The notes below the pieces were generated by a model. It had not been told where the DNA came from. It saw nothing but the letters and a program-made list of their open reading frames with translations, and made no database searches. A stretch of 64,000 bases of DNA. It comes from Methanosarcina mazei S-6. GTDB taxonomy: Archaea; Halobacteriota; Methanosarcinia; Methanosarcinales; Methanosarcinaceae. The position numbers were made by a program, and so were the translations under genes. Below, one piece after another: positions 33,424-43,609 of the stretch (position 1 is the stretch's first letter; every line of letters starts with the position of its first letter). The stretch covers positions 310,001 to 374,000 of the forward strand of contig NZ_CP009512.1 in the NCBI RefSeq assembly GCF_000970205.1, written 5' to 3'.

Positions 33424-35421
33424 GTGATAGAGATTTCCAGCTCATGCTGTAATTCCGGTGAGAGAGGTAAAAATGACCCCCTTTATGAAAGGATTCCTCC
33501 CTATGATTTGACACTTGCTTTTATAGGCAACCCGAGCGTTGGAAAAAGCGTTTTTTTTAGCAGGCTTACAGGCGTCGGGGTTGAAGTTTCCAACTATCCT
33601 GGCACAACTGTTTCGCTCAAACAGGGAACTGTAAAAGTAAACGACAGGACCATTGAAGTAGTAGACCTTCCCGGAATATACTCTCTGGGGGTTGCAAACG
33701 AAGATGAAAAGGTAACCAAGAGATTCCTTATTGAAAATTCTCCTGATGTTATTGTTAATGTCCTTGATGCAAGCCGGCTTGAGAGAAACCTCTATCTGAC
33801 CCTTCAGCTTCTGGAACTCGATATCCCTATGGTCATCGCCTTAAATCAGGTAGATCTTGCAGCCGAGCTTGGTATCCTTGTTGATACGGATAAACTCTCG
33901 GAACTTCTGGGCCTGCCCGTAGTCCCAACTGTTGCAACCTGGGGTGTGGGGCTTGACGATGTCGTGCTTGCGGCTCTTGAAGAAGCAAGAAAAGTCCAGA
34001 AGCACCACAGGGTAAGATACAGCCAGTGGATCCGTCAGGCTCTATCCGGGCTTGACCATGCTTTTCCGAATGTATCTCAAAGTGTTAAGATTGCAGCCCT
34101 GTTAAACGACGCGGAGTTTGTGGAACTCTGCTGCATGCCGCCTGAAGCAAATGCGATTCTTTCTTCTGCCAGGCGTTTGAGGCAGAATATTGAAATCGAT
34201 TACGGAATCTCAGTTCCTGACACGGTCGCAAGAGACCTTTACGGAGAGTCCGGATTTATTGTTGACACTGTGGTTTCAAGTTTTGAGCCTAAAAAAAGGT
34301 TCCGTGATAAAGTAGATAAAGTTCTTACTTCTCCTCACTTCGGAATAGCAGTCCTTATATCTGCTCTTCTGTTTACGTTTTTAATGGTCTTCAGGGTAGG
34401 GGGTTTTCTCGAAACCTGGATTGTTAACGACCTTTTCGAGCCTCATATAATCCAGCCCGTCGAGGAGATGACTCGTGATATGTCTCCCGTTGTCAGAAAC
34501 CTTATCGTCTATTCCCTGCGAGGTGTGGAAGCCGGATTCGCAATCGCAATCCCGTACATTGCAGTATTTTACGCGATTCTCTCCATATTCGAGGATTCGG
34601 GCTACCTGACAAGGGCAGCTTTTCTTCTGGACAATGTAACACATAAACTCGGGCTTCACGGGAGAGCTGTCATCCCTCTTGTTCTGGGGTTTGGCTGCAA
34701 TGTCCCGGCAATAATGGCTGTACATGCACTCGGTACAAAAAGGGAAAAGAGGATAGCTTCGATTCTTATCTCTCTTATTCCCTGCTCTGCAAGGACAGTT
34801 ATCATCCTTGGGCTTGTAGGGACCTTTGTTGGTTTCTGGCCTGCGGTTTCGATCTATGTGCTTGAGGTCATCATAATCGGAGCAATGGGCTGGATTCTTG
34901 GAAGAACTCTTCCGGGCCAGAGAAGCGGTTTCATTATGGAAATGACTCCTCTCAGGAAACCCGAACTCAAATCAACCCTCAGAAAGACCTGGATGAAAAG
35001 CCGTGAATTTTTATACATAGCTTTTCCGCTGCTGCTCGCAGGGAGTGCAGCCCTGGGAGTTGCCGATGCACTGGGACTTCTTTCTGTCTTCCAGGACTTC
35101 GTAGAGCCCATATCCGTAGGGCTTCTGGGACTTCCGGCTTTTGCCGCAACAGCTCTTGTCTTTGGGATTCTCAGAAAAGAAATGGCGCTTCAGATTCTTG
35201 CAGTACTGGCAGGCACAGCCAATTTTGCAGCAGTGATGACTCCGCTTCAGATGTATCAGTTTGCGGTGATCACTACGATTTATGTCCCTTGCGTGGCAAC
35301 GATTGCAGTACTGAAGCATGAACTCGGTACAAAGGATACAACTCTAATTGTCACCTTCACAATAGTCCTTGCTGTTGTAGTAGGTGTTTTGATCCGGATT
35401 TTCGGGCCTTTATTCCTTTAA
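33424..35421 (+). CDS. feoB: Ferrous iron transporter FeoB
   Basis: A 665-residue iron transporter. The N-terminal G domain has G1 GNPSVGKS (about 37-44), the G2 region NYPGTTV, G3 DLPGIYSL and G4 NQVD. A helical linker is followed by about eight to ten membrane helices containing two nucleoside-recognition (Gate) domains, with GFGCNVPAIMA and IPCSARTVIILG in the first and RKEMALQILAVLAG in the second. GTG 33424 follows a GGAG. The first residues carry a CC pair. No separate feoA gene is present; the FeoA-like domain sits on the upstream regulator. Confidence 0.95.
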   Translation: MIEISSSCCNSGERGKNDPLYERIPPYDLTLAFIGNPSVGKSVFFSRLTGVGVEVSNYPGTTVSLKQGTVKVNDRTIEVVDLPGIYSLGVANEDEKVTKRFLIENSPDVIVNVLDASRLERNLYLTLQLLELDIPMVIALNQVDLAAELGILVDTDKLSELLGLPVVPTVATWGVGLDDVVLAALEEARKVQKHHRVRYSQWIRQALSGLDHAFPNVSQSVKIAALLNDAEFVELCCMPPEANAILSSARRLRQNIEIDYGISVPDTVARDLYGESGFIVDTVVSSFEPKKRFRDKVDKVLTSPHFGIAVLISALLFTFLMVFRVGGFLETWIVNDLFEPHIIQPVEEMTRDMSPVVRNLIVYSLRGVEAGFAIAIPYIAVFYAILSIFEDSGYLTRAAFLLDNVTHKLGLHGRAVIPLVLGFGCNVPAIMAVHALGTKREKRIASILISLIPCSARTVIILGLVGTFVGFWPAVSIYVLEVIIIGAMGWILGRTLPGQRSGFIMEMTPLRKPELKSTLRKTWMKSREFLYIAFPLLLAGSAALGVADALGLLSVFQDFVEPISVGLLGLPAFAATALVFGILRKEMALQILAVLAGTANFAAVMTPLQMYQFAVITTIYVPCVATIAVLKHELGTKDTTLIVTFTIVLAVVVGVLIRIFGPLFL

Positions 35422-35597
35422 TTTTTCATTTTTTGTTCTTTTACTGTATTTTTTTCCTTATTCTAGCCTGTGATGCTGAATCAAATTTATGTGCCTTAAG
35501 CACAATTTTTATATATTAAAACTCTTCTTTATTCCTTTCTCTTTTATTCTTCTATTAACGTTAATTATTAATACTTTATACATCGTGTTTATTTCCG

Positions 35598-35840
35598 ATG
35601 ACTCGGATTACCGATCACTTACACAAAAACGTACTTAGTGTTATTATGGATATTTTCGAAATGGACCATTTCCGAGAGCCAGAGGTTGAAGAGGTTCAAC
35701 TTTTTCTCGAAAGCACCGGAACCCACGGTTCTATTGTTGACGAAACTGCTCTGGATATGGACTGCGGTACATCCCCCAAAATACAGGCAAGGCAAAGTGT
35801 ACTGCTCAATTTCGATGAACCTGTTCAGCCCATTAAGTAA
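35598..35840 (+). CDS. Small conserved-looking hypothetical protein
   Basis: An 80-residue acidic protein starting MTRITDHLHKNVLSVIMDIF. No family recognised. A TATA-like ATACTTTATACATC lies about 25 bases before the ATG, which would give a leaderless mRNA, common for small archaeal genes. Two cysteine-poor amphipathic halves, no signal peptide. Codon use looks like neighbouring genes rather than spacer, which supports a real gene. Confidence 0.5.
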   Translation: MTRITDHLHKNVLSVIMDIFEMDHFREPEVEEVQLFLESTGTHGSIVDETALDMDCGTSPKIQARQSVLLNFDEPVQPIK

Positions 35841-36642
35841 CACTTACCCCTGAGAAGTTCCATCCCCTATTGAAATCCAACTCTTTAACTCCTTTTGTTT
35901 TAGAGTTAGTTTTTGGGTTTCATTCTCTATTTTGTAAAATTCAGGACCTTGAGCCTTCTTCTATTTATCTAAAACAGTCTATATAAAACTGTCAGCCGTA
36001 CCTCTCCTTCCGGAATTTTCTTCTATATTATCCTCTATTATTCTCGATATGTGTTCTTCGTAATTCTCCTGAGCACAGGCCTGCACAGTAACGTCTATTT
36101 AATATTTTTTGTTTAAACTTTTTCGGAAAATATTTATTCTGCTTTTCTGTCCCTTTCTTTTGCAGAAAAATTATTTTTCTATGGAATACCCCTTCTCCCT
36201 GCCTGCAATATTATATCTCTTCATGTGAGATGCTTTAGTATGCATATAATTTTTCACAAAAAAACTTAATGATATGGATTTCTTCTCTTCTGGGTATTTT
36301 AGGGCTTCCTCTCCTGTTTTTAATAATCATGTTAATTTAGTCTTCTTTCTCCGGAAATTTTATATTTTATGCCCTGTTTTGATTCCTCTGTATGGTCTCT
36401 GTATTCGGTTTCAGAAAAGTTAATAAAGTTATCTTATTATAATATAATTTGAAGTAATCTGGAGGCCGCTGAATACTATCGATTACCATATATATATAAA
36501 GTAAGATTACATCTACTTTATACATATTATTTAAATTTCACTGACCAGATCAATCTAATTATATTATAATGAAGTTTCATGATAGCAATAATTTCCAGGC
36601 ATAAAAAACCCGGGACCCGAGTTTATTATTAGAGGTATTTTC
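35841..36642. other. Long AT-rich spacer before the condensin operon
   Basis: About 800 bases with many T-runs and no credible gene. TATA-like tracts (CCATATATATAAAGTAAG near 36487-36504, and TTATACATATTA near 36519) probably include the promoter of the smc operon. Confidence 0.5.
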
Positions 36643-37611
36643 ATGAGAACTGGACAGAGGGACATGCACAATACACCGCTTAAAAGGCGACTGTCAATTA
36701 CCTGCGAGGAGCTCGAAACTCTCAAAAAATCAATAAAGACTTCGGTTCTCAATGAGCTTCAGGCCGAAGTAGAAAATGGTTCTGGCCCTGATTCCTTTAA
36801 GGATCAAATTCTATCCGAAATAAGGGCTGAAATGAGGGGGCTATCCGACTCTGCATCTCTCAAGGCTTCAATCCTTGGTGACCTCAGGTCCGAATTAATT
36901 TCCGGTAGAAATGACGAATCCGAAGCTATTGATCGGAGAGTGAAAGAACTTGCTGGAATACAGGATGGGCTCGTCAGAGAACTGCTCGACCAGAAAATGC
37001 TTATAAAGAAACTGGAATCAGAAGTTGAAAGGCTTTCAAAAGCACTGGAAAGTAAGCAAAATCCTGTTACACACTCCTCTCCTTCTCCCTCTCTTCCTGT
37101 CCTTGAAGACCCCCTTGACCTTCCTCCTCTCTCCAGAAAACCAAAGCGTAAACTTGAGTTCCAAAAAGATGGTTCTTCCTCACATGAGAGGAGCGATTTC
37201 AGGGAAGCTTCCGCACCTCTCCCGGGTACAAACGCAAAAGTCCAGCTGAAAATAAAAGAGGTTGAACCAGGGGAGCTTGACAGGAAGGAGCCCGTCGAAA
37301 CAAAATGCGAATACATTATTGCCGAGAGTGGGGACCGAAAACGGTTTAGAGGCACTCTGAGGCAGTCAACCCCCGTAATTGAGGCTCCTGCGGGGCATTT
37401 ATTTCCCCCACGACCACCCGTTTCTTCAAGGTCCTGCCCTCCCGTGAAGGCAGATTCTGTGAAATCCCGGCCTGATGACGATTACAAATGTGAATACATC
37501 ATCGCCGAAAAGGCCCCTAAAAGGCATATAATTGAAGAGTCTGTAGACCTGAGAGACAGTGAGGACGCGGAACTCATTACCTGCAGCCGAAAAGATTCCA
37601 GGGCGAAATGA
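36643..37611 (+). CDS. Unknown coiled-coil protein upstream of smc
   Basis: A 322-residue hydrophilic protein not matching any family I know. Residues 20-150 are helical and probably coiled coil (CEELETLKKSIKTSVLNELQ; ELLDQKMLIKKLESEVERLS). A proline/serine-rich linker (150-220) follows. The C-terminal part has two copies of the motif KCEYIIAE (about residues 225 and 286), each followed by a basic stretch (SGDRKRFRG; KAPKRHI). A GAGG at good spacing supports ATG 36643. It lies 51 bases before smc on the same strand, so it is probably the first gene of the condensin operon and may work with SMC. Confidence 0.7.
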   Translation: MRTGQRDMHNTPLKRRLSITCEELETLKKSIKTSVLNELQAEVENGSGPDSFKDQILSEIRAEMRGLSDSASLKASILGDLRSELISGRNDESEAIDRRVKELAGIQDGLVRELLDQKMLIKKLESEVERLSKALESKQNPVTHSSPSPSLPVLEDPLDLPPLSRKPKRKLEFQKDGSSSHERSDFREASAPLPGTNAKVQLKIKEVEPGELDRKEPVETKCEYIIAESGDRKRFRGTLRQSTPVIEAPAGHLFPPRPPVSSRSCPPVKADSVKSRPDDDYKCEYIIAEKAPKRHIIEESVDLRDSEDAELITCSRKDSRAK

Positions 37612-37662
37612 GACTTAAAAAACGAAAGTTCCCTCAAAAACGCAAAACCTCAGAGGCATTCT

Positions 37663-40600
37663 GTGTACATAAAAGAGATTGAGTTCGTTAATTTCAAGTC
37701 CTTTGGAAAAAAAGTAAGGATTTCCTTTTACAATGACTTCACCACTATTTCCGGTCCAAACGGAAGTGGAAAGTCAAATATCATAGATGGGATTCTCTTT
37801 GCGCTCGGGCTCACAAGCTCAAGAACCTTAAGGGCTGAAAAACTTACTGACCTTATTTATAACGGGGATGAAGCAAAAAAACCGGATTTTGCCCAGGTTA
37901 CGATACGTTTTGACAATGCTGACCGCAAGCTGCCTTTAGAACTCGATGAGATTGAAGTCTCAAGAAAGGTCAGACGGACTAAAAATGCGTATTACAGCTA
38001 TTTTTACTTTAACGGGAAAGCCGTAAGCCTCGGAGAGATTCATTCCCAGCTTGCAAAGGCAGGGGTAACCCCTGAAGGCTATAACGTAGTAATGCAGGGG
38101 GATGTCACACAGATTATTTCCATGACCTCTGTGGAAAGGCGGAAGATTATTGACGAGATTGCCGGGGTTGCAGAATTTGACGAGCGCAAGCAAAAAGCAC
38201 TCGGTGAACTTGAAATCGTCAGGCAGCAGATAGAACGCGTTGATATTATCCTTGAAGAGGTGCGCACCCAGCTTGAAAAACTCTCGGGGGAGCGTGACCA
38301 GGCACTGAAATATCAGTCTCTTAAATCTGAAAAGGTTAAATTCGAAGGTTATGTCCTGCTCTCCAAACTCAAGGACGCAAGGACTGAACTGGAAAATGTG
38401 GATAAGGAACTGGCAGGAAAAGAAGAGCACCTCGAAAAAGTACAGGTACTGCTTAATGAAAGGGCTCAGGAACTGGAAGCCCTTGAAATAATCCTGGAAA
38501 ATCTCTCCCTTGAAATCCGGAAAAAAGGGGAAGACGAACAGCTTCAGGTCAAGAAGGAAATAGAAGAGACAAAAGGGGAAATCTCCCGCTGTGTTGACAG
38601 CATTGAGGTTTCGGAATCCGAGCTTGAAGAAGCTGACGCACGGCGCAGAAAAGCATTTGTTGATATTGACTCTACAAAGGGAAAGGTCCGGGAGCTCGAA
38701 GAGAAAATCGAAGCTGAAAACGTAAGGAAAGAAAGCATCTCAGCAGAAATTTCCGAAAGAAAAACCGAGCGCATGCTTCTTCAGAGCAGGATTGCTGATA
38801 TTGACGCAAAATTCGCAGCAACAAGGGACGAGCTCATGGTTGCCCGCAAAAAGCTCGAGGACGTTAAAAACGAAAAGAACGAGCTTATCCGGAATGAGGA
38901 CAGGCTTCTTGATGCCCTCAGGAGAAAGTCTTCGGAACTGCGCGAGATCGAGAATCAGATAAAGGACGCACAGGCTGCAGTTACTGCTTCGGACAGCGAT
39001 ACCCTTTCTGTCCAGTATGAAATAGAAAAACTTACAAGCAATCTTGAGTCTCTCATAAAAGACCGGGACGATATTGAGAGCAGCCATTTCAGGATCAAAG
39101 AAGACATTAAAAAACTTGAAAGCCGACTTCATGCCCTCCAGCAGGAATATGCGATTGCTGAGGCAAGGGTCCGGGCTTCGGAGCATGGGGGGGGTTACTC
39201 AAGAGCAGTAGAGATGGTAATCGGGGCTTCCAGGCAGGAAGAGCTCTTCGGAATCCACGGTACCATTGCCCAGCTGGGAAAAGTAGACCGCAGGTATGCG
39301 GCTGCCCTTGAGGTTGCTGCAGGGAACAGGATGCAGGCAGTTGTCGTGGATACTGATGCTGACGCGGCAGAAGCGATCGAATTCCTTAAACGGAAAAAAG
39401 GGGGCAGGGCTACTTTTCTTCCGCTTAATAAAATGAAGGATGCTAGAAGGCTTGAAAACCTGAATTATGAAAATGGGGTAATAGGGTACGCAATCGATCT
39501 TATAGAATTCGATCCTGATTTCGAGCCTGCTTTCTGGTATGTTTTTCAGGATACTCTTGTTATGGAAGACCTTGCCAGTGCCCGCCGCCTTATGGGCAGG
39601 GCAAGAATGGTAACCCTTGAAGGTGAACTCCTTGAAAAGAGCGGGGCAATGGTAGGAGGTTCTCTTTCTTCAAAATCAGGGATTTCTTTTGCAGCAGCGG
39701 AAAAAGACAAGCTCCTTGAACTTGCGGAGGAGATAAGGTCCCTTGATGCAAGCCGGAATGCGGCAATCAGCAAACAGGACAGCATTGAAAGCCATGTTTT
39801 TGAGCTTAGCAGGAAGATCCGTGACTGTGAGGCTACGATTTCCAGAAAAGAACTCGAACTTCAGGAGATTGCCGGCAGGGAAGCCAAACTCGCAGAACTC
39901 CTTGAAGCCAAACAGGCAGATCTGAAAACGATTGAAGAATCAAGGACCGAACTCAGGGCTGAAATGGACAGGGTAATTGCGGAAAAGACTGAAAAAGAAG
40001 GTATTGCGGCTGAACTTGAATCCCGGGTCGCAGAACTTGAAGCAAAGCTTGCAGATTCTCCTCTTCCCGAGATAAACAAAAAAGCGGATTTTGTGGATGA
40101 AGAGATCCGCAGGCTTGACGGCAGGATGAGGGATACCGAAGCCAGCCTGAATGCCCTGCAGCTTGAAAAAGAATACGCTGAACAGAAGATTAACGAAGCC
40201 AAGGAGCTTATAAAAGAACTCGATGAAAAGAAAGCTTCAAGGCGTGAAAGAGTAGATTCTCTTAAAGCAAAAATTACTGAACTTGAAGCTCAGCTTGAAG
40301 AAAAACGGAAACGTGAACTTCAGCTTTCAGATGAGCTTATAGGGCTTCAGAATGAGAGGGAGAAAGTTCAGGCAGAACACAGTGCTGTAAAGCGCAGGGT
40401 CAGCACAGCTGCAACAACCCTTGAAAAAGCAAAACAGCAGGTAATTACGCTCACAGCTACCAGGAGTGCACTTTTTGACCAGGAAAAACAGCTGGTTGAA
40501 GAGATCGAGAGAAGAGGAATTGAAGATACCTCAGAGGTTCCGAGCTACGAAACCGTTTACATGCGGATACAGGCAATAGAAGAAGCCATGCGCAGGCTTG

Positions 40601-41190
40601 AACCTGTAAATATGCGGGCAATTGACGAGTATAATGAGGTGGAATTCAGGCTTTCTGACCTTCAGGGCAAGCGTGATACTCTCTTCACTGAAAGGGAGCA
40701 GCTCCTTGAACGCATTGACCAGTACGAACAGCTCAAGCGGGATACCTTTATGGAGGCTTACATAAGCATAAATTCCAACTTCAAAGAGATCTTTTACGAA
40801 CTTTCTGACGGCATGGGCGAACTTCTGCTGGAAAACCCTGACGACCCCTTTGCCGGAGGAATGACCCTGAGAGCCCAGCCAAAAGAAAAGACCCTCCAGC
40901 GCATAGAAGCAATGTCCGGAGGAGAAAAGAGTCTTACTGCACTTGCTTTCATTTTTGCAATCCAGCAGTACCGACCTGCTCCTTTCTACGCTTTTGATGA
41001 GATTGACATGTTCCTTGACGGCTGGAATGTGGAGAGGGTCTCAAGGCGCGTAAAAACATCGGGCTCAAAGGTCCAGTTTATTGTTGTTTCTTTACGAAAG
41101 CCCATGATCCAGGCTGCAAGCCGGACAATAGGGGTTACTATGCAGGAGAATAATATCACGAGTATTACCGGAGTGAAGCTTAATGGCTGA
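37663..41190 (+). CDS. smc: Chromosome segregation protein SMC
   Basis: A 1175-residue SMC ATPase that folds and segregates DNA. The N-terminal head has Walker A GPNGSGKSN (31-39). Long coiled coils follow, and a hinge near residues 510-680 contains GIHGTIAQLGKVD and the glycine-rich AMVGGSLSSKSG. A second coil leads to the C-terminal head with signature MSGGEKSLTALAF and Walker B FYAFDEIDMFLDGWN. The D-loop end (MFLDGWN) differs from the common AALDDAN form. GTG 37663 has AGAGG upstream. It overlaps scpA by eight bases. Confidence 0.97.
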   Translation: MYIKEIEFVNFKSFGKKVRISFYNDFTTISGPNGSGKSNIIDGILFALGLTSSRTLRAEKLTDLIYNGDEAKKPDFAQVTIRFDNADRKLPLELDEIEVSRKVRRTKNAYYSYFYFNGKAVSLGEIHSQLAKAGVTPEGYNVVMQGDVTQIISMTSVERRKIIDEIAGVAEFDERKQKALGELEIVRQQIERVDIILEEVRTQLEKLSGERDQALKYQSLKSEKVKFEGYVLLSKLKDARTELENVDKELAGKEEHLEKVQVLLNERAQELEALEIILENLSLEIRKKGEDEQLQVKKEIEETKGEISRCVDSIEVSESELEEADARRRKAFVDIDSTKGKVRELEEKIEAENVRKESISAEISERKTERMLLQSRIADIDAKFAATRDELMVARKKLEDVKNEKNELIRNEDRLLDALRRKSSELREIENQIKDAQAAVTASDSDTLSVQYEIEKLTSNLESLIKDRDDIESSHFRIKEDIKKLESRLHALQQEYAIAEARVRASEHGGGYSRAVEMVIGASRQEELFGIHGTIAQLGKVDRRYAAALEVAAGNRMQAVVVDTDADAAEAIEFLKRKKGGRATFLPLNKMKDARRLENLNYENGVIGYAIDLIEFDPDFEPAFWYVFQDTLVMEDLASARRLMGRARMVTLEGELLEKSGAMVGGSLSSKSGISFAAAEKDKLLELAEEIRSLDASRNAAISKQDSIESHVFELSRKIRDCEATISRKELELQEIAGREAKLAELLEAKQADLKTIEESRTELRAEMDRVIAEKTEKEGIAAELESRVAELEAKLADSPLPEINKKADFVDEEIRRLDGRMRDTEASLNALQLEKEYAEQKINEAKELIKELDEKKASRRERVDSLKAKITELEAQLEEKRKRELQLSDELIGLQNEREKVQAEHSAVKRRVSTAATTLEKAKQQVITLTATRSALFDQEKQLVEEIERRGIEDTSEVPSYETVYMRIQAIEEAMRRLEPVNMRAIDEYNEVEFRLSDLQGKRDTLFTEREQLLERIDQYEQLKRDTFMEAYISINSNFKEIFYELSDGMGELLLENPDDPFAGGMTLRAQPKEKTLQRIEAMSGGEKSLTALAFIFAIQQYRPAPFYAFDEIDMFLDGWNVERVSRRVKTSGSKVQFIVVSLRKPMIQAASRTIGVTMQENNITSITGVKLNG

Positions 41191-42187
41191 AATTATTGAT
41201 AACTCGGCACTCGACATTTCCGGCCTTACTTCTCCCGAGGTCTGCGATTCCGGTGAGAAGGACTCTCTTTTTTCAGACCCTGAAACTTTCGGGCTTCCTA
41301 CAACTCTTTCTTATCTTGGCATTAACTGGGCTCTTCTTGACCTCTCGGAATTTAACACCTGTGAGCCTCTGGGCATTCTGGTCGAACTTGCAAAGGACGG
41401 AAAGATAGACCCCTGGGACATCGATGTTGTGCAGCTAACCGATAATTTCCTGCGCAGGATAGAAGAACTCCAGAAAATGGACCTCAGAATTTCTTCAAGG
41501 ACTCTCCTTTATTCAGCTATCCTCCTCCGCATGAAATCTTCAGTAATCATGGGGCCTGAAGAAGAGGAGGCAGAAGATTTTGACTCTGGCTTTTTCGATG
41601 ACGAAGAGCTTCCGGAGCCTGATGAGTTTCCGGTTCCGAAGCTACCTGTCCGCCGCCTTTCAACAAGGCCTGTTACATTGAATGAACTGATAGTGGAGCT
41701 CAAAAAAGCCGAAAAATCACTCTCAAGAAAAAACGAAAAAAGAGCCCGTCTGGCAGCAGAAGAACATGATATTCCTGATGCCCCTCTGGCTACCGGAGAT
41801 GTGCTCGGGATTGCCCATGACGAGGCTATCAGCTCGAGGCTGGCCTTAATCTGGGGCAGGCTTGTTGAGCTTTTTATGAAGCAGCCTGTTGCGGAATTTT
41901 CTGCCCTGACCCACATGAGTGAGGACAGGATAATGGATTACCTTTCCCTTCTCTTTCTTGCTTCAAGCAGGAAGATCTGGCTTTTCCAGGAGGAGCTTTT
42001 CGGAGAGTTACATATTTATCCCGGAGAGGATTCCGGTTTTCCCACAGAGAATAACCCTCCTCTTTTCCATCAGATAAAAAAGGGCTTAACAGAAGATGTT
42101 TCAGATCTCGAAGACGGCGTAAATCCTGAAGTCCTTTCCTGTGAACCGGAATATATAAATCCTGACTCTTCTGAAGAAGCACATTAA
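41183..42187 (+). CDS. scpA: Condensin kleisin subunit ScpA
   Basis: A 334-residue kleisin that bridges the SMC heads. The N-terminal domain has LSEFNTCEPLGILVELAK and GKIDPWDIDVVQLTDNFL. The middle is acidic (PEEEEAEDFDSGFFDDEELPE). The C-terminal winged helix contains AEFSALTHMSEDRIMDYLSLLFLA. It is longer than bacterial ScpA because of an N-terminal extension of about 50 residues and an acidic tail. It overlaps the end of smc and is followed by scpB 44 bases later. Confidence 0.93.
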   Translation: MAEIIDNSALDISGLTSPEVCDSGEKDSLFSDPETFGLPTTLSYLGINWALLDLSEFNTCEPLGILVELAKDGKIDPWDIDVVQLTDNFLRRIEELQKMDLRISSRTLLYSAILLRMKSSVIMGPEEEEAEDFDSGFFDDEELPEPDEFPVPKLPVRRLSTRPVTLNELIVELKKAEKSLSRKNEKRARLAAEEHDIPDAPLATGDVLGIAHDEAISSRLALIWGRLVELFMKQPVAEFSALTHMSEDRIMDYLSLLFLASSRKIWLFQEELFGELHIYPGEDSGFPTENNPPLFHQIKKGLTEDVSDLEDGVNPEVLSCEPEYINPDSSEEAH

Positions 42188-42231
42188 TTCCCTGAAAAAT
42201 AATTTTACTCTCTTTTCTGGTCGTGAAATTT

Positions 42232-43347
42232 ATGAGTGAGCTTGAAATTATCGAAGCGGCTCTTTTTGCTGCAGGCAGGGCAGTAAGCCTTGAAAAACTT
42301 ATGAAAATTACCGGGAAGCCGAAAAAAAATGTCTCTTCGGCAGTTCAGGAGCTGATGGGTGCTTATTCTTCCCGGAGGTCGGGTCTTGAAATCCTTGATC
42401 TTGGAGACCGCTATGTCATGCAGGTGAAGCCTGAGTATTCCGAACTCATGCGTGAGGTTGCCCCAAAAGAACTCTCAGCTCCCAAACTCCGGACTCTGTC
42501 CATGATTGCTTATCATCAGCCCCTTCTCCAGTCCGACCTCATTGAAATGAGAGGCAGTGGAGCTTATGACCACATAAAAGACCTGATTGAAAGAGGTTTT
42601 GTCGAGTCTGTTCCCTGTGGAAGGAGCAGGCAGCTTTCCACCACCCCTCTGTTTGCAGATTATTTCGGGCTCAAAAAGAACGATCCCAAAGCTATAAAAG
42701 AGAAAATTATCGAGTTATTGAGGGCTCAGGGCGGTCAGAGTGAGATCAACCTCTGGGTCGGGAAAAAGACCATTGCAGTGACTCCTATGTACGAGTCCCT
42801 TATGAAGATGTGCGGGATTAAAGATTATTTTGTTGTGAATGCTTACTGCCCTTCCAAAGAGGAAATTTCTCGCCTGCTTGAAGCTGATGTTCTTATAGTT
42901 ACTGCCGGTTACCTCGATACGGTAAAACAACACTGCGATGGTGAGATCCTTGAGGTCCGTTCGACAACCTTTGGAGACCTTATTGAGGCAGTTTCCTTAA
43001 TCTCTGAAGAACTTTCCGATGAAGTAGACCCTGAAGCTGTGGAAAACACTCTTCGGAAAATCAGGGGGACAAGAGAAAAATATGTAGCTTCAGCCATGCT
43101 CATTGAGAAGAAAGTAAAACCTGCAACTGATATGGTCTCAAAAATCGTCAATGATCTAAATATAAGGATTTCTACGGAAGGCATCCTTATAGCTCCTGAT
43201 TACGGGACTTCGGGCGAGGGAGTAAGTATCGGAAAAGGGGCTAAAATTCTGGTCCCCACCCACCGCAGTGTAGAGGGAGATCTTCTTGAGAGGGTATATA
43301 AAAAATATGACTCTATCATTGAAGGTTTAAAAAATTTTGAGGACTGA
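42232..43347 (+). CDS. scpB: Condensin subunit ScpB with long C-terminal extension
   Basis: Residues 1-185 or so match ScpB, two winged helices that bind ScpA (SELEIIEAALFAAGRAVSLE, LRTLSMIAYHQPLLQSDL, GRSRQLSTTPLFADYFGL). The remaining 190 residues are additional: VTPMYESLMKMCGIKDYFVV, DVLIVTAGYLDTVKQHCDGE, a charged helix TLRKIRGTREKYVASAMLIEK, and an end GTSGEGVSIGKGAKILVPT. The second half has no family I recognise. ATG 42232 (MSELEII) is preferred over the GTG three codons upstream. Full scpB is usually about 190-220 residues, so this is nearly double. Confidence 0.88.
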   Translation: MSELEIIEAALFAAGRAVSLEKLMKITGKPKKNVSSAVQELMGAYSSRRSGLEILDLGDRYVMQVKPEYSELMREVAPKELSAPKLRTLSMIAYHQPLLQSDLIEMRGSGAYDHIKDLIERGFVESVPCGRSRQLSTTPLFADYFGLKKNDPKAIKEKIIELLRAQGGQSEINLWVGKKTIAVTPMYESLMKMCGIKDYFVVNAYCPSKEEISRLLEADVLIVTAGYLDTVKQHCDGEILEVRSTTFGDLIEAVSLISEELSDEVDPEAVENTLRKIRGTREKYVASAMLIEKKVKPATDMVSKIVNDLNIRISTEGILIAPDYGTSGEGVSIGKGAKILVPTHRSVEGDLLERVYKKYDSIIEGLKNFED

Positions 43348-43426
43348 TCTCTTATAAAACCAGGTCGGAGGCCGTTTTCTTCTTTAATTTTTTTTATTAC
43401 AACGGGAGCGCAGAGGGTCACGAATA

Positions 43427-43446
43427 CCCCTTCCTTTAGGTAGGGG
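43427..43446. repeat. CCTTTAGG hairpin, short form
   Basis: CCCCTTCC-TTTA-GGTAGGGG, a hairpin with one mismatch. The loop TTTA and flanking CC/GG are shared with the longer hairpin 180 bases downstream. It resembles end hairpins of IS200/IS605-type elements, but no transposase is near. Confidence 0.6.
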
Positions 43447-43609
43447 ATGAAGTGAACCCTCGCCTCTTCGTTTTTCTCTTTAAATCTCTAAATCATAGCT
43501 TCCTTGTATAATAATCGTAAATCGGACCGGAAACCGAGGCAAATTTCAATCACTTATGTTCATGAAACCTTGTTAGAGGATGCTTAATTATCTGTCCCCG
43601 AGTAACCGG

